Source of the DNA: an uncultured Collinsella sp. | GTDB lineage: Bacteria > Actinomycetota > Coriobacteriia > Coriobacteriales > Coriobacteriaceae | NCBI GenBank assembly: GCA_900549715.1 | Contig: URPK01000003.1 | Span: 62,001-126,000, forward strand | DNA length: 64,000 bases | Direction of reading: 5' to 3' | Shown here: in pieces, positions 44,091 to 52,608 of the stretch | Layout of the letters: every line of letters begins with the position of its first letter | Numbering within the stretch: position 1 is the first letter of the stretch | The notes under the pieces: model-generated | What the model saw: only the letters and a program-made list of their open reading frames with translations | Told to the model about the DNA's origin: nothing | Database searches by the model: none | Program-made: the position numbers and the translations under genes

Positions 44091-45201
44091 GCCATAAAAC
44101 GCGGTCGCGGATATACTTGCCCAGCATAGGCACGCTAAACCGGACGAGACCGTATCCGGCGGCCTCGATGACGCGCTCGCGAATTAAGCTTGCGCGATAT
44201 TTACTCGCCCAGCTCTGGGTGCGATCGCAGCGCTCAATGATATCCGCCATGCGCGTCAGCTTGCCCTCGTCAACCGCCATAGCCTCGATAAAGAGGCGCT
44301 GTGGGGTGCGCAGCCCGTAATACAGAGGCGCGTCAACCGCTTCGTAGAACTCAGAGACGGCATCCGCATGACCAACCTCGACATCGCACCCTTCAATGAC
44401 CTGCGAGCCACGCCGGACAGCAGACCGCCACATGTAATATCCCACCAGCTGAACCATATAGGGATGTCCCATGCTCTTGTGCGCCGCAAGGTCCGCCGTC
44501 CCCGCATCAATGCAAAGACCAGCACATTCGACCGTCTGGATATATGAATCGCGCACCTGGGGCAAAGAAATCGCCCCCAACGTACGCTGCTGGGCGCGCC
44601 GCAAAAACGTCACGCTCGGCTCTTCGAGCAGATCGTCAACCATGCTGGGCAAGCCGGCAAAGACCAACGCAAGACCTCGCTGGTCGCTATCGGGCAAGCC
44701 CGTGGCATCCTGATCTCCGAGCACCTGCTGATAGAGAACGGCGAGAGCCGCCAGTTCCTCGATAGACGCAGATTGAGCCTCGTCAATCGCAAACAGAATA
44801 CCCTTGCTTGGGCCGAGTTTCTTGAAGCGCTCGTTGACCAGCCCTCGCAACGTTTCGCCCTTTGCCCGCGCCGCCTCGACCGACATCCGGCCAAACGACG
44901 GACCAAACTCCATTGACGTCACAACGGGTTTATTCGAGCGAAGCGCGTCGGCCAAGCGGTCGCACAAACCAAGCGAAGCGGAATCGGAGACAACCGCCCA
45001 TCCGCGCTCGCTGGCTAGACGTTGCAGCTCCCGCAGGAGAACCGTTTTGCCACAGCCGCGGTTTCCCGTAATGAGCATGAGCCTGCCCGGCGCTCCGGCG
45101 CCGTTGTCGAGCCCTTCCTCAAAATCTTCGATGACCGACTCGCGACCGATGAGTATCGGAGGCCGCTTACCAGCTGTGGGCTTAAAGGGATTTGGATTCA
45201 T
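44083..45201 (-). CDS. AAA ATPase, ORC/STAND-like
   Basis: A 372-residue P-loop ATPase with the archaeal-type ATP-binding layout: GRESVIEDFEEGLDN-type opening, Walker A LITGNRGCGKTVLLREL, Walker B ILFAIDEAQSA, then a C-terminal winged-helix-like region ending FSVPMLGKYIRDRVLW. No nuclease or helicase domain is joined. It is first in a unit with the UvrA-like gene, which it overlaps. Three 10-bp repeats in front may be its operator. A role with UvrA2 in DNA repair or stress is inferred from coupling only. Confidence 0.8.
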   Translation of the reverse strand: MNPNPFKPTAGKRPPILIGRESVIEDFEEGLDNGAGAPGRLMLITGNRGCGKTVLLRELQRLASERGWAVVSDSASLGLCDRLADALRSNKPVVTSMEFGPSFGRMSVEAARAKGETLRGLVNERFKKLGPSKGILFAIDEAQSASIEELAALAVLYQQVLGDQDATGLPDSDQRGLALVFAGLPSMVDDLLEEPSVTFLRRAQQRTLGAISLPQVRDSYIQTVECAGLCIDAGTADLAAHKSMGHPYMVQLVGYYMWRSAVRRGSQVIEGCDVEVGHADAVSEFYEAVDAPLYYGLRTPQRLFIEAMAVDEGKLTRMADIIERCDRTQSWASKYRASLIRERVIEAAGYGLVRFSVPMLGKYIRDRVLWHE

Positions 45202-45235
45202 ATCGGCCTCCTCGGATTGGCAAACGCTGCCTATA

Positions 45236-45265
45236 GTTATACCAACTTATACCGAGTTATACCAA
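45236..45265. promoter_or_regulatory. Three 10-bp tandem repeats upstream of the AAA ATPase
   Basis: GTTATACCAA, CTTATACCGA and GTTATACCAA follow one another with no gap. On the minus strand each gives a GGTATAA core. They lie 35-64 bases before the ATPase start and may be a one-turn-spaced operator, or hold overlapping -10 elements. Confidence 0.5.
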
Positions 45266-45294
45266 CAGCAGGTGACAAAGAGGCCGCCCTTCTA

Positions 45295-47298
45295 TCACCA
45301 GTGGCCGAAAAACTCGGCGTCTGCTGCTCGCCAGGGGCGGAAGGTGGCGGGATCGACCTTTACGTGCGCCGCGGCGGGCACGTCGTACCATTTGACCGTG
45401 TAGCCGGCGCCGTGAGAGCAAAAGACCGAGTCGGGCGTGTTGGGCAGATCGGCCTCGGGTTCATAGGCCGCCGTCTCGATTACGCGCCCGGCATCATGGC
45501 AAGCCGCATAACCGGCGAACTCCAGGTACAGATGACCGCGCCCGCTCGTGTAGGCAGCCACCTCCAGCGCGTAATCCTGCACCTCGGATGCCGGCACGCG
45601 ACCCACAAGCTTCGCTCGGTCTCCCGCCATCGTCGGCGGCTCGTACTCGGCACCCATGCGTGTGGCATCTGACAACGCCCGGCCCACGCACTCCCCCGGC
45701 ACCTCGAGCTCAAAGTGGTACCACGGCTCCAGCAACACGTCTGCGCCGACCTCGCGCGCCTGCATCAAACCCTGGCGAATCGCGCGATACGTGGCCTGGC
45801 GAAAATCGCCGCCCTCGGTGTGTTTGGCATGCGCGCGGCCGCCCGTGAGCGTAATGCGCACATCGGTGATGGGCGAGCCCGTCAGCACGCCCAGGTGGTC
45901 GCGCTCCATAGCGTTGGTGAGTGCCAAACGCTGCCAGTTAAGATCGAGCTCGTCGGTCGAGGTCACGGTGCCAAACTGCACACCCGAACCCGCCGGCAAC
46001 GGCTCCAGGCGCAGATGCACCTCGGCATAGTGGCGCAGCGGCTCAAAGTGGCCCACGCCCTCGACCGGCCGCGAAATAGTCTCCTTATAGAGAATGCCGC
46101 CGGGCTCAAACGCAACCGAAAGGCCAAAGCGATCGGCCAACACCCGCTGCACGACCTCGAGTTGCACGGCGCCCATCAACTGCAAATGGATCTGCTCAAG
46201 ATGCGTATTCCAGCTTACGCCGAGCATGGGATCTTCGTCCGCCAACTCACTCAGCGCTTTAAACACCGCATGAACGTCGTGTTCGCCCGGCAGCACCGTA
46301 TAGGTGAGGACCGGAGCGATGACGGGCGCATCGCCCGCGGGCTCCGCGCCCAGGGCGTCCCCTGGGCGAACGTGCGCAAGACCCGTCACGGCGCAAATAC
46401 CGCCAGCAGCAACTTCTTGGGCAAGCTCATACTTCTCGCCGTTATAGATGCGTACCTGATCGACCTTCTGTTCCCACGCCTCGGCACTGGAACGCCCGCT
46501 GATCATCTGTTTTGCGCGCAGCGTGCCGCCGGTCACTTTAACCCAAGCCAAGCGCTCGCCACGATCCCCGCGGCTGACACGATAGACGCGCGCGGCAAAC
46601 TCCGGGAGCCACGCCTGCTCACGCATCAGCGCGCATATACCATCCAGTAGCTCGTCAACGCCTTGGTCCTTGAGCGCCGAGCCGGCAAAGCAGGGAAAGA
46701 GCTTGCGCTCGGCAACCATGCGCGACAGCGTTGCGACAGAAAGCTCACCCGCTTCAAGAAACTCCTCGAGCGCCGCTTCGTCCAACGCAGCAGCGTCCTC
46801 CTGAACGGCGGCGCCCGCCAGCAGCTCGTTGGCATCCAGGCAGCCCTCGGAAAGACGCTGCCCGAGTTGTGCCAGCAAAACATCGCGGCTGGGATTCTCC
46901 AAATCGATCTTGTTGATGAAGATGAACGTCGGGATGTCATAGCGTGCAAGCAGGCGCCACAGGGTTTCGGTGTGCCCCTGCACGCCATCGTTGGCGCCCA
47001 CCACCAGAATCGCGTAGTCCAGGGCACGCAGTGTGCGCTCCGCCTCGGCAGAAAAATCGACATGGCCGGGAGCATCCACGAGCATGACGTGGGTATCGCC
47101 GTGGTCGAGCACGGCCTGCGACGAGAAAATCGTGATACCGCGCTCGCGCTCGATCGTGTTAGTGTCCAGATGCGAATCGCCATCGTCCACGCGGCCACGC
47201 TTGCGAATGCGGCCCGCGTTGAACAGCATGGCCTCGGCCAACGTGGTCTTGCCGGCATCGACATGCGCCAAGATTCCAACGACCGCTTGCTTCGACAT
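45295..47298 (-). CDS. TetM-like ribosomal protection GTPase
   Basis: A 667-residue translation-factor GTPase of the EF-G/Tet(M) group. G1 is ILAHVDAGKTTL, G2 ERERGITI, G3 VDAPGHVDF and G4 INKID; domains II to V follow to the C-terminus. Length fits the 639-665 residues of ribosomal protection proteins. The tip of domain IV reads differently from classical Tet proteins (SHGAGYTVKWYDVP at the C-terminal end), so tetracycline resistance cannot be assumed. AAGAGGAG precedes the ATG at 47298. There is no mobile-element context. It may be a chromosomal resistance homologue or a housekeeping relative. Confidence 0.85.
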   Translation of the reverse strand: MSKQAVVGILAHVDAGKTTLAEAMLFNAGRIRKRGRVDDGDSHLDTNTIERERGITIFSSQAVLDHGDTHVMLVDAPGHVDFSAEAERTLRALDYAILVVGANDGVQGHTETLWRLLARYDIPTFIFINKIDLENPSRDVLLAQLGQRLSEGCLDANELLAGAAVQEDAAALDEAALEEFLEAGELSVATLSRMVAERKLFPCFAGSALKDQGVDELLDGICALMREQAWLPEFAARVYRVSRGDRGERLAWVKVTGGTLRAKQMISGRSSAEAWEQKVDQVRIYNGEKYELAQEVAAGGICAVTGLAHVRPGDALGAEPAGDAPVIAPVLTYTVLPGEHDVHAVFKALSELADEDPMLGVSWNTHLEQIHLQLMGAVQLEVVQRVLADRFGLSVAFEPGGILYKETISRPVEGVGHFEPLRHYAEVHLRLEPLPAGSGVQFGTVTSTDELDLNWQRLALTNAMERDHLGVLTGSPITDVRITLTGGRAHAKHTEGGDFRQATYRAIRQGLMQAREVGADVLLEPWYHFELEVPGECVGRALSDATRMGAEYEPPTMAGDRAKLVGRVPASEVQDYALEVAAYTSGRGHLYLEFAGYAACHDAGRVIETAAYEPEADLPNTPDSVFCSHGAGYTVKWYDVPAAAHVKVDPATFRPWRAADAEFFGHW

Positions 47299-47372
47299 GG
47301 CTCTCCTCTTATTGCAAGCCCATCGCACGCGGCAACGGGCGTTCACGCTCCACACTGGATGATACAATTTAC

Positions 47373-47572
47373 GGGCCGGTGGGCGAAGCGGGCCCTATCC
47401 CCCGACCGAGCTCATCGCCCCGCGTTGCCGCGCGGCGATTTTCGTAGGTTCGCGCCTTGCGAAAGCCGGCACCTCCCCTTTTTGTCTGCCCGGGTTCATC
47501 TGGGGCGGTAACAATGCGAGTCCCACAACGACGCGTTTTACCAAAAATGGCCCCACTCGGGGCCATTTTTTA
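47373..47572 (+). ncRNA. ssrS: Probable 6S RNA
   Basis: A gene-free 200-base stretch with a -10-like TACAAT at 47363-47368 and a strong terminator at its end. The 5' part GCGAAGCGGGCC followed by CCCCCGACCGAG and the 3' part GGGTTCA, GGGG, GTAACA, TGCG match the two sides of the 6S RNA open bubble in order. GTGGG near the 5' end can pair with CCCAC near 47523. 6S RNA binds RNA polymerase as a promoter mimic in stationary phase. The call rests on pattern matching by eye. Confidence 0.55.
47543..47572 (+). terminator. Terminator of the probable 6S RNA
   Basis: AAAAATGGCCCC pairs with GGGGCCATTTTT across ACTC, followed by Ts. No protein gene on this strand needs it, which supports an RNA gene upstream. 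Confidence 0.85.
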
Positions 47573-47604
47573 TTTGAGCTGGGTGATGATACGTGCCTTG
47601 GCTC

Positions 47605-48096
47605 CTACGCCTCGCGCAGCCAATCAAACGCGACACGCGCCGTGCCGTCGGACACATAGACGATACCGACACGCTCGAACCCCGCCTTGGCGATGGCGCC
47701 CTGCATGGGCAAGTTGTCCTCGTGCGTGTCAATACGCAGATGGTCGGCGCATTCCTTGGCAAAGGCAAACATCGCCGCCGCGATACCGTGCACGGTGCCG
47801 TCGGATGCCACGCGATGCAGCACGGCATACGGAGTGTCGCTGCGCCATTGACCGTCCTCAATCACGTCATAGCACTCGTCCGGACCCGGTAAAAAGGCAA
47901 ACGTCGCCACCACGCGGCCGTCGACTTCGCACACGTAACTGCCACCAGCGGCAATATCGGCAGCCAGCTGCTCGGCCGAAGGCGTGCCCTCGGGCCACTG
48001 CGTGGCGTTGCCATGCGCGCGCATAAAGGCGCGGGCCGCGTCATAGATAGCCATGACGGCGGGAATGTCGGTATCGAGGGTTTTTCTGATCATCAC
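47605..48096 (-). CDS. GNAT N-acetyltransferase
   Basis: A 163-residue acetyltransferase of the GNAT fold: MIRKTLDTDIPAVMAIYDAA, a beta strand VVATFAFLPG, and the C-terminal IDTHEDNLPMQGAIAKAGFERVGI acetyl-CoA region, where the usual V-x-x-xN-x-x-A-x-x-x-Y-x-k-x-G-F pattern is seen. The start is a GTG with GAGG seven bases upstream, or the ATG that follows it. The substrate is unknown. It is divergent from a small zinc-ribbon gene, with an inverted repeat in the shared promoter region. Confidence 0.85.
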   Translation of the reverse strand: MMIRKTLDTDIPAVMAIYDAARAFMRAHGNATQWPEGTPSAEQLAADIAAGGSYVCEVDGRVVATFAFLPGPDECYDVIEDGQWRSDTPYAVLHRVASDGTVHGIAAAMFAFAKECADHLRIDTHEDNLPMQGAIAKAGFERVGIVYVSDGTARVAFDWLREA

Positions 48097-48114
48097 GCGG
48101 CGACCTCACGTTTA

Positions 48115-48146
48115 TTGGTATCACTTTGATTGAGCAATGATACCAA
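48115..48146. promoter_or_regulatory. Inverted repeat between divergent genes
   Basis: TTGGTATCA (48115-48123) and TGATACCAA (48138-48146) are exact reverse complements separated by 14 bases, between the GNAT gene and the small zinc-ribbon gene. It could be an operator for either or both. Confidence 0.5.
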
Positions 48147-48169
48147 CGTTTGGAAAGGGCAAGGAGCGG

Positions 48170-48466
48170 ATGGGAAGCAAAAAGCGAGCCGCCTGGTCAA
48201 AGGCCAAAAGCGAGTTTTTGGGCGCTGCCACCGGCGGCGATATGAGCGACCTGTTTGCGCGCGAGGACGAGCGCCGCGATGCCCTGGACGCCGAGCGCGA
48301 TGAGGCTTGGCGCTACAAGTCGTGCGAGCGCAAAAACCGCTACGACACACGCGCCGAGGCCGAGGCCGTTATGGCCGACTGCGAAAACCGTGGACGACGT
48401 GGCTTGGCCTGCTACAAATGTGAATACTGCGGCGGGTGGCACCTGACGTCGCACCCTTGGAAATAG
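48170..48466 (+). CDS. Small zinc-ribbon protein
   Basis: A 98-residue protein: basic N-terminus (MGSKKRAAWSKAKSE), a charged middle rich in Asp-Glu-Arg, and a C-terminal pattern CERKNRYDTRAEAEAVM then YKCEYCGGWHLTS, a zinc-ribbon-like motif in which C-x-x-C and the preceding cysteines could hold a metal. Similar K-x2-Y-x-T-x2-E-A...Y-x-C-x2-C-x-G-W-H-L proteins are common as small bacterial and phage hypotheticals. The ATG at 48170 follows AAGGAG by three bases. Function unknown. Confidence 0.75.
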   Translation: MGSKKRAAWSKAKSEFLGAATGGDMSDLFAREDERRDALDAERDEAWRYKSCERKNRYDTRAEAEAVMADCENRGRRGLACYKCEYCGGWHLTSHPWK

Positions 48467-48533
48467 GCGCCGCATCGGCGCGACACTCACGCAGCGGCGC
48501 GGCACCGACACATCGCCGGCCATCGCACGCAAA

Positions 48534-49238
48534 CTACGGGCGCGGCGGCACCAAAACATCGTAGCGGACGGCCTTGCCCGCAAGCTGATAGCTCGGCTTA
48601 ACGCCGGCAAGCAGCGGCCCCTTCACCGGCCGCTTGATAACGACCTTGCGCGGGTGCGGTGCAAGCGCAGCTTCGACCAGCGTCTCCTCATCGGCGCACG
48701 GCTGCTCCAAATGGTGCAAGAGCTGGAACTTCTTTTTAACCGCCGCGCTCTTGGTGCGCTCGGGAAACATGGGGTCCAGATACACCACGTCGGGAGCCGC
48801 GAGCTCACCGCGCTCGACCAGCTCAGCCGTATGGCGAAGGCCGGCAATGCTGTCCTCGCCCGCATGCAAACGCATACGCGCCACGGCAGTCGCAAGCGCC
48901 GGATCATCCGCCGCGCGGTCCAAGGCATCCTTGAGGAGCGCCGCGATCACGCAGTCCTGTTCATACAGATCGACGGTAAAGCCCGCTGCCGCCAGCAGCA
49001 GCGAATCCTCGCCAAAGCCTGCCGTGGCGTCAATCGCCCATGGCTGCTCGATGCCTTTTGTGCGCGCAGCCTTAACCAGCAGCTCTTGCTGCAGGCGGCC
49101 CTGCCTGAGCCGTGGAAGCATGCGGACAAAATCGGCGCGCAGCTCCATCGCACCGTCGGTGAGCGTGAGGCCCTCGGGCTTCCCGATCAGCTCAAGCCCC
49201 GCGGCCCGAGCAACAGAAAAGGGATCGACGACGCCCAT
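48534..49238 (-). CDS. rsmJ: 16S rRNA m2G1516 methyltransferase
   Basis: A 234-residue class I methyltransferase of the RsmJ family. The SAM-binding motif is IDATAGFGEDSLLLAAAGF, the active motif is YLDPMFPERTKSA, followed by the family-specific KKKFQLLHHL. RsmJ modifies G1516 in 16S rRNA. The ATG at 49238 has AAGGAG five bases upstream, better than the GTG two codons earlier. Single gene. Confidence 0.92.
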   Translation of the reverse strand: MGVVDPFSVARAAGLELIGKPEGLTLTDGAMELRADFVRMLPRLRQGRLQQELLVKAARTKGIEQPWAIDATAGFGEDSLLLAAAGFTVDLYEQDCVIAALLKDALDRAADDPALATAVARMRLHAGEDSIAGLRHTAELVERGELAAPDVVYLDPMFPERTKSAAVKKKFQLLHHLEQPCADEETLVEAALAPHPRKVVIKRPVKGPLLAGVKPSYQLAGKAVRYDVLVPPRP

Positions 49239-49301
49239 GGGCACTCCTTAGCAAGCAAAGCGGATACGTGAGCGCCGCATGTGTCGGCACCCAATCGTCC
49301 G

Positions 49302-49445
49302 CTATTGTCCCACATGCGACATGGCCCACAACATCCCAATGCAAAGCACCGCCATCAATCCCGTGCACACGGCAGCGATCACGGAATCGCTCATGCGCCT
49401 TCCCAACGACCGCGGCTCGCGCGCCTGCCCTGTTCCGTACATCAT
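49302..49445 (-). CDS. Very small membrane protein
   Basis: A 47-residue protein with a basic N-terminal half (GQAREPRSLGRRMSD) and one hydrophobic segment, SVIAAVCTGLMAVLCIGMLW, ending SHVGQ. AAGGAGGAGCC stands directly before the ATG, the strongest binding site in the neighbourhood, which supports translation. It lies in the 435-base gap between rsmJ and the next gene. Function unknown. Confidence 0.6.
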   Translation of the reverse strand: MMYGTGQAREPRSLGRRMSDSVIAAVCTGLMAVLCIGMLWAMSHVGQ

Positions 49446-49673
49446 GGCTCCTCCTTAGACCAACTCCTTGCTATGGCCTCATCATCGCAGCGCCGCACTT
49501 GAACTGCCATCGATTTGGCTTACGTCCGGCTTTCCTTTTTGAAAGGTTGGACCGTGCAGGTAAGAAACGCTTTCAAACGCATGCATCGCCCCGTTGAACT
49601 ACAATGTGCTTCACGATATGTGCCGCAACCTGGGTGCGACAGATTCTCCGCGCCCGCATCGAAAGGACCAGCT

Positions 49674-50075
49674 ATGAGCGCCGCTCGCAAGACACTCAAA
49701 ATCCTTGCCCTGATTTATTTTGTGCTGGGCATCGCCAGTCTCATCATTGGAATCGCCGGCATCGCGACCGGCAAGCTCGAGTCCACCTACGGATCGAATG
49801 CCATGCTCGCCGCGGCCGTACTTGTCATCAAGGGTCTTGTCGATCTTGCCGCAGGTGTTGCGGGCATCAAGGGCGCCAACAAGCCTTCGCAGGTGGATGG
49901 TGCGTTTAAGCTCGGCATCGTCGCCGCAATCGCCACGATTGCGCAGGCCGTGCTCACGCTTCCCGCGTTTGGCGGCGACGCCATCAACTTTGGCGCCTTT
50001 GTCATCGTGGTGTACGACCTGTTCTTTATTCAGCAGGCACACGACATTAAGGCCGAGAACAAGGACCGCCTGTAG
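49674..50075 (+). CDS. Small four-helix membrane protein
   Basis: A 133-residue integral membrane protein with four hydrophobic segments: ALIYFVLGIASLIIGIAGI, NAMLAAAVLVIKGLVDLAAG, LGIVAAIATIAQAVLTL and FGAFVIVVYDLFFIQQA. The tail is short and charged. The ATG at 49674 is preceded by GAAAGGA. Conserved hypotheticals of this type are frequent in Coriobacteria; role unknown. It is a single-gene unit. Confidence 0.75.
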   Translation: MSAARKTLKILALIYFVLGIASLIIGIAGIATGKLESTYGSNAMLAAAVLVIKGLVDLAAGVAGIKGANKPSQVDGAFKLGIVAAIATIAQAVLTLPAFGGDAINFGAFVIVVYDLFFIQQAHDIKAENKDRL

Positions 50076-50168
50076 ACTCCCTCCTTCCACTGCCCCCTAC
50101 ATCCAAGCAACCAACAAGGACCGATCGCGCAGCAACGCGGTCGGCCCTTTACGTTTGCCCAGATAAAC

Positions 50169-50201
50169 CCTGCCAAAATAAACCTGTCCCTTTTTGGCAG
50201 G
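50169..50201 (-). terminator. Terminator of rlmA
   Basis: CCTGCCAAAA (50169-50178) pairs exactly with TTTTGGCAGG (50192-50201). On the minus strand it follows the rlmA stop closely. A second GC-rich hairpin at about 50117-50145 probably ends the gene on the plus strand. Confidence 0.65.
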
Positions 50202-50204
50202 TTG

Positions 50205-51020
50205 TTAGCTGTGGCGGTACTCGGCGATGATGAAGTCGATGTCGGTTTGAAGGGTGTCCAGGTTTGCCAGGCGCTCTTTGTCGGCAGGGCGCGTGCGGTA
50301 GTAGTAGGGCGTCATCTGGAACACCGCCTCGATGTCAGCCTGGGTCTGGAGCGTAATGTTCGCAGACACCCGCTGCGTTCCGACCAACTCGAGCTCGGTC
50401 GTCTGCGGCAGCTTCTCGTCATTGAGATATGGCGTGTCGTAGAGCACCTCCTTGAGCCCAAACAGATGACGGGCACCCGGCACCACGGTGTAGAGCGAGC
50501 CCTCGGGTGCCAGCACGCGGGCAAACTCGCGCTCGTTAAAGGGGGCAAAGAGCTCGGTCACCATATCGAAGGCGCCATCGGCCACAGGGATATCCTTCAT
50601 GTTGGCCACGAAGTAGGTCGCATCGCCGCGCTTGGCGGCCAGGCGCACCATCTCTTTACCCAGGTCAAAGCCATAAGCATCCACGCCCGGCACCGCACCC
50701 ATGGCGCTGGTGTAGTAGCCCTCGCCGCAGCAAATATCGAGCAAGGTCATGGGGCCGTTCGCAGACGCAGCGCGCCCGAACACCCGCTCGCGCACCAGCT
50801 CGACCATCGCATCGCGCAACGGCGCATAGTATCCACGGTTCAGAAAGTCACGACGGCTGCGCGCCTGCGACTTGGGATCACCCATGGAGTCACCGCTCTT
50901 GGACGAGCGCAGCAGATATAGATAGCCCTCGCGCGCACGGTCAAACCGGTGCCCGCCCGCGCATGCAGCACCGCGCTCATCGTCCACCAACGGTTCATGG
51001 CAAACGGGACACAACAACAT
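50205..51020 (-). CDS. rlmA: 23S rRNA (guanine-N1) methyltransferase
   Basis: A 271-residue RlmA-type enzyme. The N-terminal zinc finger CPVCHEPLVDDERGAACAGGHRFD, then ARSRRDFLNRGYYAPLRDA and the SAM motif LLDICCGEGYYTSAM are all family features. RlmA(I) methylates G745 in 23S rRNA; the related TlrB modifies G748 and gives macrolide resistance, so specificity is not certain. AAGGAGTTGCC precedes the ATG. Single gene. Confidence 0.92.
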   Translation of the reverse strand: MLLCPVCHEPLVDDERGAACAGGHRFDRAREGYLYLLRSSKSGDSMGDPKSQARSRRDFLNRGYYAPLRDAMVELVRERVFGRAASANGPMTLLDICCGEGYYTSAMGAVPGVDAYGFDLGKEMVRLAAKRGDATYFVANMKDIPVADGAFDMVTELFAPFNEREFARVLAPEGSLYTVVPGARHLFGLKEVLYDTPYLNDEKLPQTTELELVGTQRVSANITLQTQADIEAVFQMTPYYYRTRPADKERLANLDTLQTDIDFIIAEYRHS

Positions 51021-51076
51021 GGCAACTCCTTAGCGCGGACTACACAACGCCCACCATTGTCGCACGCCTTCCCCAC

Positions 51077-51134
51077 CTAGTCATTGGGGACGTTCTTAAA
51101 CGACTAGTCATTCAAGAACGTCCCCAATGACTAG
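51077..51134. repeat. Dispersed palindrome family, full copy
   Basis: The 21 bases at 51077-51097 (CTAGTCATTGGGGACG...) are the exact reverse complement of 51114-51134. The 16-base loop contains ACTAGT, itself palindromic. Related copies are at 9325-9355 and 63710-63767. Confidence 0.85.
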
Positions 51135-51198
51135 TCGATTAGGAGTATCATCATCTGCGCAAATAAGCACGAAAGAGCATATTAGAGATTGAGAGCGT

Positions 51199-52581
51199 AT
51201 GGCTGATACCGCGTCCAAGCACATTGACATGACCACCGGCTCACTGTGGCGCAATATTCCCCTGTTCGCCTTCCCCGTGGCCGCCACGAGCATCTTGGAG
51301 CAGCTATCGAACCTCATCGCCACGGTCATCATCGGTAACTTCTCAGGCGACCAGGGAACCCTCGCCATGGCGGCGGTCGGCTCCAATGTTCCGCTTACCA
51401 GTCTTATGCTCAACCTGTTTATCGGCATGTCGCTTGGCTCCAACGTGGTCATTGCCAACGCTATCGGCCGCAACGATCAGAACATGGTCAAACGCGCCGT
51501 CCATACCTCGATTTTAATGGCGCTCGTGGGCTTTGTCGTCATCGCCCTGGGCGAGATCTTTGCCGAGCCCATGCTCGCCGCGCTCAACGTTCCCGCCGAG
51601 ACCATGCCACTCGCCTCACTCTACCTACGCGTCTTTTTGCTCAGCATGCCCTCGATCTTGCTCTACAACTTTGAGGCCGCAATCTTCCGCTCCGTCGGCA
51701 TCACCCGCATGCCGCTGCAGGCGCTTGCCGTGTCCACCGTCCTCAACATTGGCCTGGACCTCATCTTTGTCCCCGTGCTCCACTGGGGCGTCGCGGGTGT
51801 CGCTATCGCCACCGCCATCGCCTATACCGTCAGCGCAGTCACGCTCTTTATCCGTCTGCTCAAGACCGATTCCGTCGTCCGCGTCACCCTGCGCGATCTG
51901 GCTATCGACCCCGTCGCCCTCAAGCGCATCGTCAAGATCGGCCTGCCCGCCGGCATCCAAAGCGCCGTCTTTGCCGTCGCCAACATCATCATCCAGTCCG
52001 CCATCAACAGCCTGGGCACCGAGGTCATGGCGGCATCCAGCGCTGCCATGAGCCTGGAGTACGTGTGCTACAACCTGCTCAACAGCTTTAGCCAGGCCTG
52101 CACCACCTTTGTGGGGCAAAACCACGGCGCTCGCCAGATCGACCGCTGCACCAAGACGCTCAAGGTCTGCCTGGTCGAAGGCGGTATCGTCGCACTCACC
52201 ACCATCGTCATCATCGTCGGTCTGGGGCGCGAGATCCTGGCGCTGTTCAACAGCGACCCCAACATCGTCTCGATCGGCTATATCCGTGTGTGCTCGATCT
52301 TCCCGGCATACGCCTTTAGCATGTTCTACGAGAATATGTCCGGCTACCTGCGCGGCTTTGGCATCTCGCTCATGCCCGCCCTCATCACCATGATCTGTGT
52401 CTGCGGCATCCGCTTCTACTGGGTATTCTGCGTGTTCCCGCACTTCCGCACCTTTGCGAACATCATGATGGTCTACCCCATCAGCCTGGGCACCACGGCG
52501 TTCTTTATGGTCGTGGCGGTATTGCTCTGCCATCCGGCACACACCTACCGTCTGACGCAAGCCAAAGCGACAGCCCGCTAA
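51199..52581 (+). CDS. MATE-family efflux transporter
   Basis: A 460-residue transporter with 12 hydrophobic segments in two six-helix halves: DMTTGSLWRNIPLFAFPVAATSILEQLSNLIATVIIGNF opens the first and DPVALKRIVKIGLPAGIQSAVFAVAN the second. MATE proteins use Na+ or H+ gradients to export drugs or metabolites. The substrate is unknown. The binding site before the ATG is weak (GAGAG). It follows the palindrome at 51077-51134. Single gene. Confidence 0.92.
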   Translation: MADTASKHIDMTTGSLWRNIPLFAFPVAATSILEQLSNLIATVIIGNFSGDQGTLAMAAVGSNVPLTSLMLNLFIGMSLGSNVVIANAIGRNDQNMVKRAVHTSILMALVGFVVIALGEIFAEPMLAALNVPAETMPLASLYLRVFLLSMPSILLYNFEAAIFRSVGITRMPLQALAVSTVLNIGLDLIFVPVLHWGVAGVAIATAIAYTVSAVTLFIRLLKTDSVVRVTLRDLAIDPVALKRIVKIGLPAGIQSAVFAVANIIIQSAINSLGTEVMAASSAAMSLEYVCYNLLNSFSQACTTFVGQNHGARQIDRCTKTLKVCLVEGGIVALTTIVIIVGLGREILALFNSDPNIVSIGYIRVCSIFPAYAFSMFYENMSGYLRGFGISLMPALITMICVCGIRFYWVFCVFPHFRTFANIMMVYPISLGTTAFFMVVAVLLCHPAHTYRLTQAKATAR

Positions 52582-52608
52582 TCACCACACTCAACGCCAC
52601 GCCAGTCA

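Noticed and set aside
45295..47298. Confirmed tetracycline resistance gene
   Set aside because: The protein is of the family, but resistance cannot be asserted from sequence, so only the family is stated.
47369..47566. Small minus-strand gene in the 6S candidate
   Set aside because: No ribosome binding site, poor composition, and it covers a plus-strand terminator.
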